From positions 619,440 through 683,439 of the forward strand of contig MKVW01000003.1 of the NCBI GenBank assembly GCA_001898965.1: DNA of 64,000 nucleotides, given 5' to 3'. The position numbers were made by a program, and so were the translations under genes. Every line of letters starts with the position of its first letter. The stretch's first letter is position 1. Of this stretch, positions 18,125-25,221 are shown piece by piece. The notes beneath the pieces are model-generated. The model was not told where the DNA came from and made no database searches. It saw only the letters and a list, made by a program, of their open reading frames with translations. This DNA is from Rhizobiales bacterium 62-17. Lineage in GTDB: Bacteria; Pseudomonadota; Alphaproteobacteria; Rhizobiales; Beijerinckiaceae.

Positions 18125-18791
18125 CGGGCAGTACGCATCACTCGAAAGCCACAGCGGGCGTGCAAACCAATTGAAGCGAGTCCGGATAGTCCCGGTGACG
18201 ATGGTAACGCCATCGCGCCATTGGTTCAAATACACCCGAGTGGGTTTATTGCCTGTTGAGGTTACAGAAGATTTAAATCGCAATGCCCCCAAATCCCCTG
18301 CGTCTGTCCTCTGCCCGATGGGCCGTCCAATCAAATCTTGGCTTTAGTCTGTATATCCCGCGAATGTCCGGTGAAATAGGACGGAATTGCGGCTCAACGG
18401 GTATAACAGGGAGCAGATTCTCATATTTCACTTTATCTTATTCTGATAATTATCTATAAAATATGGCATTAACCTTGTTTTCGGCTCGCTGCATTTTTTC
18501 GAACAGATGCCTTGCTCTTGAGCGGGAAAAGCCTGGTTGTCGCCCTGCTCTCCGCTGGATCGGTCCCGATGGCTGATTCCCCGAAAATGGGTCGGGCACA
18601 CGCCGCAGCCGTCGTCACGCCAAGGGATTTCGCAGGCAAAGTGACCTGTTAGGCAGGCAATGACGTGACACGACCAAAGGGAACCTGTACCAGACCCGCG
18701 TCGACTAAGCCTCACACCGCACAACACGGCCGGATTCTTAACCGGCGGCCACGACATTCAAGGGATCGAGGGCGAAGGCTTTCCGGTCAAC
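18125..18791. other. Intergenic region without a supported gene
   Basis: This 667-bp stretch separates rlpA from a divergent diguanylate cyclase gene. It must hold both promoters. The part at about 18420-18490 is AT-rich. An antisense ORF at 18428-18757 has low-complexity, cysteine-rich translation and no ribosome-binding site, so I do not call it. I see no tRNA, riboswitch or repeat. Confidence 0.5.
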
Positions 18792-19946
18792 ATGGATTCA
18801 ACCACGGCTTTCATCATTGTCTCCGTGATGATGCTCGCGAACGGCAGCGTTCTCGGCCTGCTTCACCGCGATCTGCCGGTCAATCTACGACCGGCCGCCT
18901 TGAGCTGGCAGGCGGGCACCCTGCTCGTCGCCTTCGGCTGCATCTTTTTCGCCTTCGAATGGCTCATGCCGCTGCCTCTGACGGTGACGGTCGCCAATGC
19001 CGCATTCCTGTTCGGCCTTGTTGCCTATGTGTGGGCGGTGCGCCGGTTCTACGGACTGCAACCAAAGCTCGTCGATCTGGTGCCGGTGTTCATCGGAAGC
19101 TTCACGGTTTTCTGGTTCTCCGCCATCCATCCGAACACCAAGGTGCGGATCATCGTCGTCGCTTTGGCCTGGATATGGCTCATGGCGGCCGCCGTGCGTG
19201 TCCTACTCGCCCATAGGGACACGGCATTGAGCCGGAAAATGCTGACGAGCATTCTGATCGCCGCCATCGGCTTCACGATGGCGCGCATGCTCTTCTACAT
19301 TTTTCTGCCGATGGAGTTAGATTTCAAGATCACTGACAATTCGAGCTGGATGAATCTGGCGACCCCTTTGTTCATGACCGTCTTGCCGGTGGTCGGCGCT
19401 ACGGCTTTCGTGTTGATGTGTTCCGACCAGATCCGCCGCCAATGGGAACGGGCCGCCTCGACCGACTATCTGACCGGCCTCGCCAATCGCCGTACGCTGA
19501 CTGAAACCGGCGCCGGACAGTTCAAACTGGCTGCCGAGCGCAGCCGCAGGCTCGCCGTCGCCGTTCTCGATATTGATGCCTTCAAGGCGATCAACGACAC
19601 CTACGGTCACGAGTTCGGCGACAAGGCACTGGTCCATGTCGCCGATCGCTTGCAGGCGGGAACCCGGAAGATCGATCTGGTCGCACGGTCCGGCGGTGAG
19701 GAATTCGTGGTTCTCCTGAACGATCTCGATCTCAGCGAGGCGGAGGTGGCGGCGGAGCGTTTGCGCCTGTCCGTCGCCGCCGATCCGTTCAATTTCGCGG
19801 CAACGACCGTTCCAATCACTGTCTCCGTCGGCGTCGCGGTGCGCCAGCCCGACGATCGCAGTTTCGCCGACATCATGCGGCGCGCCGACAAGGCGCTCTA
19901 TCGCGCCAAGCAGGAAGGCCGAAACCGGGTCGAACTGGCCGCGTGA
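18792..19946 (+). CDS. Membrane-bound diguanylate cyclase (GGDEF)
   Basis: This 384-residue inner-membrane enzyme makes cyclic di-GMP from two GTP. About six hydrophobic segments occupy residues 3-210, then a GGDEF domain starts near DYLTGLANRRTL (about residue 230). The active-site loop is GGEEF. Five residues upstream lies RKID, the canonical RxxD inhibitory site, so the enzyme should be subject to product inhibition. There is no EAL domain. The membrane part probably senses an unknown signal. The gene stands alone. Confidence 0.93.
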   Translation: MDSTTAFIIVSVMMLANGSVLGLLHRDLPVNLRPAALSWQAGTLLVAFGCIFFAFEWLMPLPLTVTVANAAFLFGLVAYVWAVRRFYGLQPKLVDLVPVFIGSFTVFWFSAIHPNTKVRIIVVALAWIWLMAAAVRVLLAHRDTALSRKMLTSILIAAIGFTMARMLFYIFLPMELDFKITDNSSWMNLATPLFMTVLPVVGATAFVLMCSDQIRRQWERAASTDYLTGLANRRTLTETGAGQFKLAAERSRRLAVAVLDIDAFKAINDTYGHEFGDKALVHVADRLQAGTRKIDLVARSGGEEFVVLLNDLDLSEAEVAAERLRLSVAADPFNFAATTVPITVSVGVAVRQPDDRSFADIMRRADKALYRAKQEGRNRVELAA

Positions 19947-20116
19947 GAGCGACTTGGTTGAGCTAGGCTGTGCCGGCTCCGCTTGCAATCCGTTGAACGG
20001 TTAGCGGGCGACCTGGTTCATCTGCGATATGAGCTCGTTTGAGTTTCGGCAGGGCTTGTGCCTGCGGGCTGATGCAGCATTCTATCGGGCCAGACACGCC
20101 AGAAAGGATGTAAGCG

Positions 20117-20446
20117 GTGGCGCAGGACGAAGGCTTGGCGGAACTGTTGCGGGAAGATCTGGCAAGCGTGCCGGGCTTGACGGAGAAAGCCATGTTCGGC
20201 GGGCGAGCCTGGTTGCTCCATGGCAATCTTCTCTGTGGCGCCCGCGATGACGGCATGCTGGTCCGGCTCGGCAAAGGCCATGACGGTTGGGCGTTGGCGA
20301 CACCGGACATCGGGCCAATGATCTCGCGCGGCAAGACCATGCATGGCTGGGTGCGCGCCGGTCCCTCCGCCTTCGGGAACGACAAGCTACGGCGAAGGCT
20401 GCTGGATGCAGCCCTCGCCTTTGTCAGATCATTGCCGAAGAAATAG
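20117..20446 (+). CDS. TfoX N-terminal domain protein
   Basis: This 109-residue protein is a stand-alone TfoX N-terminal domain: it opens with a short acidic helix, then VPGLTEKAMFGGRAWLLHGNLLCGA and the DDGMLVRLGK segment, with the RPSAFG-like GPSAFGNDKLRR near the end. In gamma-proteobacteria the full TfoX protein controls competence; the role of single-domain alphaproteobacterial versions is unknown. The start is GTG at 20117 with AAAGGA upstream. It converges on the ohr gene with only seven bases between the two stops. Confidence 0.85.
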   Translation: MAQDEGLAELLREDLASVPGLTEKAMFGGRAWLLHGNLLCGARDDGMLVRLGKGHDGWALATPDIGPMISRGKTMHGWVRAGPSAFGNDKLRRRLLDAALAFVRSLPKK

Positions 20447-20453
20447 CTCCGCT

Positions 20454-20891
20454 CTAGCCGCCCTTGACGTCGAGCTGGACGTCCACGTTGCCGCGCGTGG
20501 CATGCGAATAGGGACAGATTTTCTCGTGCGCTTCGTTGGCGAGCGCCACCAGCTCGGCTTGCGGGAGCGACGGGTCTTCCACATGCAGTTTCACCGCGAT
20601 GCCGAAACCGCCGCCGTCGCGCGGTCCGATCGAAACCTCGGCGGTGATCTTCGCCTTGGTCGCATCCTTCTTGTGTTGCTTGGCGACGAAATCGAGCGCG
20701 CCGCCGAAGCAGGCGGCATAACCGGCGGCAAAGAGATGTTCAGGTGTCGTCGTGCCGGGCTTGCCTGGCCCTCCCATGGCCTTGGGAACGGACAGATCGG
20801 CGCTGACGGTGCCGTCCGAAGCTTCGGTATGGCCGTTGCGTCCACCGGTCGCCGTCGCCACCGCCGTGAAAAGAGGCTTGATCGTGTCCAT
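20454..20891 (-). CDS. ohr: Organic hydroperoxide resistance protein (Ohr/OsmC family)
   Basis: This 145-residue thiol peroxidase detoxifies organic and fatty-acid hydroperoxides. The two redox cysteines are in YAACFGGAL (about residue 61) and KICPYSHATRGN (about residue 125), and the arginine for catalysis lies in the SVPKAMGG-PGKPGTTPE region typical of Ohr. Length is normal. AAGGAG lies well placed before the ATG. No OhrR repressor gene is adjacent, which is unusual because ohr is often paired with ohrR. Confidence 0.94.
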   Translation of the reverse strand: MDTIKPLFTAVATATGGRNGHTEASDGTVSADLSVPKAMGGPGKPGTTTPEHLFAAGYAACFGGALDFVAKQHKKDATKAKITAEVSIGPRDGGGFGIAVKLHVEDPSLPQAELVALANEAHEKICPYSHATRGNVDVQLDVKGG

Positions 20892-21001
20892 TGCTTACTC
20901 CTTGAGAAGGCCCCCAACAGGTCGTATCGGCCCGATTGTGCCCGTCGCTCCATGTGTCCGCAATCCCATGGAATTTCGATGACAAAACCGAGTTTTGGCC
21001 G

Positions 21002-21973
21002 TTAATCGATGGTTTCGAGACGTCCGACGTCGATGGCCTGCATCTCCTGCCTCGAAAGGGCCGATTTCTGGCCGCGACCATATTGGCGCGGCGAGCAGCC
21101 CATGACCTTTTTGAAGGCGGTCGAGAAAGCGCTCTCGGATTCGTAACCGAGAGACACGGCGATTCTCGCGACGGGATCACCGGAATGCAGCAACCTGTCC
21201 CCCGCCAGCAGCATGCGCCAGCGGATCAGATAGTCCATCGGCGAGGTTCCAACCTTCTGCTTGAATTTTTGGGCGAAGGTGGATCGTGACATGCCGGCAC
21301 GGTGCGCCAGTTCCTGCAACGTCCAGGGATGGGCGGGGTCGGCATGCATGGCCGTGATCACCGCGCTCATCTGCCGGTCCGCCAAGGCGAAGAGCCAGCC
21401 GACACCGCCCTGCCCGCGTTCCGTCAGATGCAATCGCAAAGCCTGGAGCAGGATCATATGGGCGAGGTGCTGGATGACCAGGAATCCGCCGGCCTGCCGG
21501 TCATGCATCTCCTGCATCATCCGTTCTACGGACCAGCGCAAGGCGGATTGTTCCGCCGCGCTACAGATGTGCACGATGGGCGGCAACATGCGCAGCAGAA
21601 TATCGGCATGATCGCCAGCGAGAGCGAAACGGCTGCTGACAAGTAGGAAATCGCCGCCGCCATTGTAGGTGACGATGCTGCCGCTGCGGGCGCCGGAAAA
21701 AATCCTAACGGCATCCAAGGGAGGCAAATCGAGGTCCGTCGCCAACCGAAAGGGGCGCCCGCTGGGCAGCAGGAAACAGTCCCCGGTTTCGAGACGCACC
21801 GCGTCGCCATCAACTTGCAGCCAGCATCTGCCCGAAACCACGGCACCGCATTTGATGGCGCGTTGCTGGTCGGGAAATTGGACCGACCAGGGACCGGCGG
21901 CGTCGAACCCGGCGGAAAGATAGCTGCGCGGCTTCAGCAGCGACAGCACATCTGACAGAGGATCCATGGTCAT
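21002..21973 (-). CDS. AraC-family regulator with cupin sensor domain
   Basis: This 323-residue regulator has an N-terminal cupin-type sensing domain (about residues 20-130, AraC_binding/Cupin_6-like) and a C-terminal double helix-turn-helix (about 215-310). The second half of the latter is the clear family signature VARIAVSLGYESESAFSTAFKKVMGCSPRQ. It is divergent from an SDR gene whose start lies 107 bases away, the usual layout for an AraC activator and its target. Two ATGs two codons apart compete as start; neither has a good Shine-Dalgarno site. Confidence 0.9.
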   Translation of the reverse strand: MTMDPLSDVLSLLKPRSYLSAGFDAAGPWSVQFPDQQRAIKCGAVVSGRCWLQVDGDAVRLETGDCFLLPSGRPFRLATDLDLPPLDAVRIFSGARSGSIVTYNGGGDFLLVSSRFALAGDHADILLRMLPPIVHICSAAEQSALRWSVERMMQEMHDRQAGGFLVIQHLAHMILLQALRLHLTERGQGGVGWLFALADRQMSAVITAMHADPAHPWTLQELAHRAGMSRSTFAQKFKQKVGTSPMDYLIRWRMLLAGDRLLHSGDPVARIAVSLGYESESAFSTAFKKVMGCSPRQYGRGQKSALSRQEMQAIDVGRLETID

Positions 21974-22080
21974 TTCGGACGATCGCGAAAGTTATGCGGA
22001 CGTTTCAGCATGGAACGTATTATCTCCCCTCCCTAGCTTGAGGGCAACGGGCTCTGGTGCCCCAAGCGAAGGACAATCCC

Positions 22081-22992
22081 ATGCGTGTATTCGTTACCGG
22101 CGCGACCGGTTTCGTCGGTTCCGCCGTCATCCAGGAATTGCTGTCGGCAGGTCATCAGGTTGTCGGGCTCGCCCGCACCGACGCCGCGGCCCGGGCTCTG
22201 ACGGCTGCTGGCGCGCAGGCCCACCGCGGCGATCTTTACGATCCCGCCAGCCTGCGGGCGGGCGCCGCGGCTTCGGACGGTGTGGTTCATACCGCTTTCA
22301 ACCATGATTTTCTCGATCGGGATTTCGCGAGGTTCAAGGAGAATTGCGAGACTGAGCGGCATGCTATCGAAGCCCTCGGCTCGGCGCTCGCTGGATCCGA
22401 TCGTCCGCTGATCGTCACATCGGGGATTGGCGTTCTGCCGTCGGGCCGAACAGTCACCGAGGAAGACGGATCTCCGACAGGTCCGAACGCAAGCCCGCGT
22501 GTGGCGACCGAAGAAGCGGCGTCATCGCAGGCCGCGCGGGGCGTGCGTGTCTCGGTCCTTCGTTTGCCACCGTCCGTTCATGGCGACGGCGACCACGGCT
22601 TCGTGCCGATCCTCATCGGTATAGCGCGGCAGAAAGGCGCCTCGGTCTATATCGGGGACGGCGGCAATGTCTGGCCGGCGGTCCATCGGCTGGATGCGGC
22701 GCGTCTCTATAGGCTGGCGCTGGAGCAAGGCGCAGCCGAAGCCCGCTATCATGCGGTCGCCGAAGAAGGCGTGCCCTTCCGTTACATCGCCGAAGTGATC
22801 GGCCGGCGCCTGAATCTTCCGGTTGTCAGCAAGACGCGTGAAGAAGCCGCTGAGCATTTTGGTCGGTTCGCGCATTTTGCGGCGATCGACAACAAGGCTT
22901 CGAGCGAGCGTACACGCAAGGCCACGGGATGGCAGCCGATGCAAACGGGCTTGATCGCTGATGTCGATCGAGCCCGTTACTTCGAAGCATGA
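22081..22992 (+). CDS. Extended SDR-family NAD(P)-dependent epimerase/reductase
   Basis: This 303-residue Rossmann-fold protein starts MRVFVTGATGFVGSAV with the GxxGxxG dinucleotide site at residues 7-13. Later it shows VVHTAFNHD, an SGIGVLPSG strand and RVATEEAASSQAARGVRVSVLRLPPSVHG. The usual YxxxK is altered (ATEEAA region), which is common in this subfamily. The ATG at 22081 has AAGGA upstream; the longer frame from 22057 would read through that site. It probably reduces or isomerises a small carbonyl or sugar substrate and is likely controlled by the divergent AraC gene. Confidence 0.88.
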   Translation: MRVFVTGATGFVGSAVIQELLSAGHQVVGLARTDAAARALTAAGAQAHRGDLYDPASLRAGAAASDGVVHTAFNHDFLDRDFARFKENCETERHAIEALGSALAGSDRPLIVTSGIGVLPSGRTVTEEDGSPTGPNASPRVATEEAASSQAARGVRVSVLRLPPSVHGDGDHGFVPILIGIARQKGASVYIGDGGNVWPAVHRLDAARLYRLALEQGAAEARYHAVAEEGVPFRYIAEVIGRRLNLPVVSKTREEAAEHFGRFAHFAAIDNKASSERTRKATGWQPMQTGLIADVDRARYFEA

Positions 22993-23107
22993 GTTGCGAT
23001 CAGACTTCTCGCATTGGAAGCAAACGAATCTGGAACTGGAGATCGTGCAAACGAATTGAACTGATGTCCTCCGATCATTTGGATAGGATCGTTACTGGAG
23101 ATCAATC

Positions 23108-23500
23108 ATGTCGTTTCGCACATCCATTCTTTCTCTTGCTTTTGCTACCGTCGCCTCCGCTGCCCTCGCGCAAACGGCCGTCGTGAAATCGGAATTCTTT
23201 TCCGCGCAACCGACCGACGTTCTCAGCAACAATCTCATCGGTCTGAACATCAACAACCAGCAAAAAGAGAAGATCGGAGAGATCAAGGATTTGATCCTCT
23301 CCGATCATCAACTGAGGGGTTACATCGTTTCGGTGGGTGGTTTTCTCGGCCTTGGCGAACGCTACGTTGCCGTGAGCCCGACCTCGATCCAGGTGACCTA
23401 TGTCGAAAACGACAAGAAGTGGCAGGCGGTCATGAATGCCACGAAGGAAGAGCTGAAATCGGCGCCCGAGTTCAAGTATGAGGGGCGCTGGAAGCGCTAA
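23108..23500 (+). CDS. Periplasmic PRC-barrel domain protein
   Basis: This 130-residue protein has a signal peptide ending at ALAQ (about residue 22), then a single PRC-barrel domain (LIGLNINNQQKEKIGEIKDLILSD, GYIVSVGGFLGLGERYVAVSP). Such exported PRC-barrel proteins are frequent in Hyphomicrobiales and often stress-induced; biochemical function is unknown. GGAGAT precedes the ATG. It sits at the head of a group of small stress-type genes and is followed by a very strong hairpin shared with the convergent glsB-like gene. Confidence 0.9.
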   Translation: MSFRTSILSLAFATVASAALAQTAVVKSEFFSAQPTDVLSNNLIGLNINNQQKEKIGEIKDLILSDHQLRGYIVSVGGFLGLGERYVAVSPTSIQVTYVENDKKWQAVMNATKEELKSAPEFKYEGRWKR

Positions 23501-23520
23501 TTATAGCATTCTGAAATAAG

Positions 23521-23552
23521 AGAGGGGCTGTGTTCGACGACACAGCCCCTCT
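23521..23552. terminator. Bidirectional intrinsic terminator
   Basis: A perfect 13-base-pair stem (AGAGGGGCTGTGT with its complement) with a six-base loop lies 20 bases after the PRC-barrel stop and 24 bases after the convergent GlsB-like stop. Short A/T-rich flanks lie on both sides. It can end transcription from both genes. Confidence 0.8.
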
Positions 23553-23575
23553 TCATTATTGCTATACTTTCATCA

Positions 23576-23830
23576 TCATCCGCGGCGCAACATGCGTCCC
23601 AGCGCGATGAGGATACAGGCGCCGATAAAACCGGCGATCAGATAGCCGAGCCAACCTGTCAGGATCACGCCGAGCAGGCCTAGCAGAGCATTCGCGAGCG
23701 CCGCGCCGACGATGCCCAGAATGATGTTCATGAGGACGCCCTGATTGCTCTTCATGAACATTTCAGCCAGCCATCCCGCCACGCCACCAATGATGATCGC
23801 GGCGATCCATCCGACTTGTACTTCATTCAT
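23576..23830 (-). CDS. GlsB/YeaQ/YmgE-family stress-response membrane protein
   Basis: This 84-residue inner-membrane protein belongs to the transglycosylase-associated protein family. It has three glycine-rich hydrophobic segments (about residues 8-22, 30-52 and 56-79) and a basic C-terminus. Family members are induced in stationary phase and by acid or oxidative stress; the mechanism is unknown. The ATG at 23830 has GGGGAG at good spacing, so I prefer it to the start 15 bases upstream. It lies between two strong terminators and is its own transcription unit. Confidence 0.9.
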   Translation of the reverse strand: MNEVQVGWIAAIIIGGVAGWLAEMFMKSNQGVLMNIILGIVGAALANALLGLLGVILTGWLGYLIAGFIGACILIALGRMLRRG

Positions 23831-23876
23831 CGTCAATCTCCCCAACTGATGTTCGACACGTTTCTTGTGCGATAAA

Positions 23877-23903
23877 AAAGGACCTGCGAAGTGCAGGTCC
23901 TTT
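23877..23903 (-). terminator. Intrinsic terminator of the csbD-like gene
   Basis: A perfect 11-base-pair stem (AAAGGACCTGC and complement) with a five-base loop is followed, on the minus strand, by a T-run (plus-strand A-run at 23874-23879). It lies 18 bases past the csbD-like stop and separates that gene from the glsB-like gene downstream. Confidence 0.85.
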
Positions 23904-23920
23904 GTGTTTTTCAGATCAGC

Positions 23921-24124
23921 TTATTTGCCGATCTTGGAGTACCAGGTTTCGATCTCTTTCTCCGCCTGTTCCTTGGTGTAGCCGTAGCGCTCCTGCAGGC
24001 GACCGAGAAACTCGGTCTGCTTACCTTGGATGACATCGAGGTCATCATTGGTCAGCTTGCCCCACTGCTGCTGGGCTTTGCCGCGGACCTGGTTCCAATT
24101 GCCTTTGATCTGTTCCCAGTTCAT
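23921..24124 (-). CDS. CsbD-family small stress protein
   Basis: This 67-residue, highly charged protein begins MNWEQIKGNWNQVRGK, the CsbD signature, and continues QQWGKLTNDDLDVIQGK with a C-terminal YTKEQAEKEIETW helix. CsbD-like proteins are abundant general-stress proteins of unknown activity; Bacillus CsbD depends on sigma B. Here a perfect EcfG-type promoter lies upstream (separate entry), the alphaproteobacterial equivalent of that control. The gene forms a single unit ending at a strong terminator. Confidence 0.93.
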   Translation of the reverse strand: MNWEQIKGNWNQVRGKAQQQWGKLTNDDLDVIQGKQTEFLGRLQERYGYTKEQAEKEIETWYSKIGK

Positions 24125-24157
24125 GACACATCTCCATTTGTGATCTGTATCAGTTCA

Positions 24158-24182
24158 ACGGCGTAGTACAGATATGGTTCCC
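24158..24182 (-). promoter_or_regulatory. EcfG (general stress sigma factor) promoter of the csbD-like gene
   Basis: Read on the minus strand, GGAAC is followed by exactly 16 bases and then CGTT, matching the known consensus GGAAC-N16-17-CGTT of alphaproteobacterial EcfG sigma factors. Transcription should begin about 10 bases further on, near 24148, leaving a leader of about 24 bases before the ATG. No other gene in this stress group showed an equally good match by eye. Confidence 0.8.
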
Positions 24183-24210
24183 ACCGATCGCGTTGTCGTT
24201 ATCGCCAAGG

Positions 24211-25077
24211 CTAGGCCACGGAAGTCAGTAACGTGCGCGGGAAATGAATAACGAAGCGCGTGCCATTGCCGCCGATCGTGGAAAGCTTGCCGCCCAATTG
24301 ACTGAGGACTGAATTGATCAGCCGCATGCCCAGGCCACGTCGCCGATTGATGGTGAAATCATCAGGCAGACCGGCGCCATCATCGGCAACGATGAGTTCA
24401 AGGCTATGCTCCAGTGCGATGAGGGAGATGGTGATGCGTCCACGCCTGTCATTTGGGAAGGCATGTTTGTAGGAATTGACCACCAGTTCCGTTACGATCA
24501 ATCCGATCTTGGTGGCATAGTTGGATGGAATTTTGATCGCCGCCACATCGGCCGTTCGAACTTCGACATTGTCAGGTCGATTGCTCGCCAACGCGCCGCA
24601 GAGACTTGTCAGGAAAACTTTCATATCGATCTGTTCAAGATTGCCGATACGAAAGAGTTGCTCGTGAACGGACGCTATCGCGAGAACGCGTTGAAGGGCT
24701 TCTTCAAGCGCGATCGCGGCAGCAGGTTCTTGCACGTGACGCGCTTGAAATCCAAGCATGCTGGCAACGATCTGGAGCGAATTCTTCACGCGATGATCGA
24801 CTTCGCGCATGAATACATCATGGCGCGCCAGAAGCTCTTCCTTCTCCGCTAGAAGCCGTTCCGCATTCTGCCTAGCCTCTCGTTCCTCCTCTATGATCTT
24901 TCTTAAATTTTCTTCGGTCTCCTCGCGCCGCGATTGCGGGCGCGAATTGAGGTCTCTATTCTTCTCCATCCCACCTGCCCGATCGAAGATGCCGACCTGC
25001 GAACTGTCGACAGTATCGATGTGCGTCGTGGCATCAAATTCTTGAGACGGCTGCTGCCGTGGCGCGATCCGATCCAT
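24211..25077 (-). CDS. HisKA_2-type sensor histidine kinase
   Basis: This 288-residue soluble kinase starts with a disordered region, then a charged coiled coil (about residues 50-85). The phosphoacceptor helix EVDHRVKNSLQ has His about 95, and a HATPase_c domain shows ELVVNSYKHAFP (N box), VADDGAGLPDDF (G1) and GLGMRLINSVLSQLGG (G2). HisKA_2/HWE kinases are typical of alphaproteobacteria and often feed the PhyR-EcfG general stress response. There is no membrane or PAS domain and no response-regulator gene adjacent. It lies downstream of a PAS-LuxR gene on the same strand. Confidence 0.9.
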   Translation of the reverse strand: MDRIAPRQQPSQEFDATTHIDTVDSSQVGIFDRAGGMEKNRDLNSRPQSRREETEENLRKIIEEEREARQNAERLLAEKEELLARHDVFMREVDHRVKNSLQIVASMLGFQARHVQEPAAAIALEEALQRVLAIASVHEQLFRIGNLEQIDMKVFLTSLCGALASNRPDNVEVRTADVAAIKIPSNYATKIGLIVTELVVNSYKHAFPNDRRGRITISLIALEHSLELIVADDGAGLPDDFTINRRRGLGMRLINSVLSQLGGKLSTIGGNGTRFVIHFPRTLLTSVA

Positions 25078-25176
25078 TGCCCATTTCCTTCAACAGACAT
25101 GACGAGATCGAACCCCTGATTGCAGCAGGTACCGATAGACGAAACCTAGGCGGGCGAAGAGAAATGGAACAGAGCC

Positions 25177-25204
25177 AAATGCATCAGATTAATCTGATAC
25201 ATTT
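25177..25204. promoter_or_regulatory. 28-bp near-perfect palindrome upstream of the histidine kinase
   Basis: The core ATCAGATTAATCTGAT (25183-25198) is a perfect 16-bp palindrome with no spacer. It extends to 28 bp with one mismatched pair. It lies about 100 bases upstream of the kinase start and just past the PAS-LuxR gene stop. The lack of a loop favours a dimeric protein-binding site over an RNA hairpin. Confidence 0.55.
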
Positions 25205-25221
25205 GCATCAAGACTTGCGTG

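Noticed and set aside
18428..18757. 109-codon antisense ORF between rlpA and the diguanylate cyclase gene
   Set aside because: No ribosome-binding site, odd composition rich in Cys, Arg and Trp, and no recognisable family.
23030..23060. EcfG promoter for the PRC-barrel gene
   Set aside because: GGAAC is present but the spacing and the downstream element (CGAA after 15 bases) do not fit GGAAC-N16-17-CGTT.
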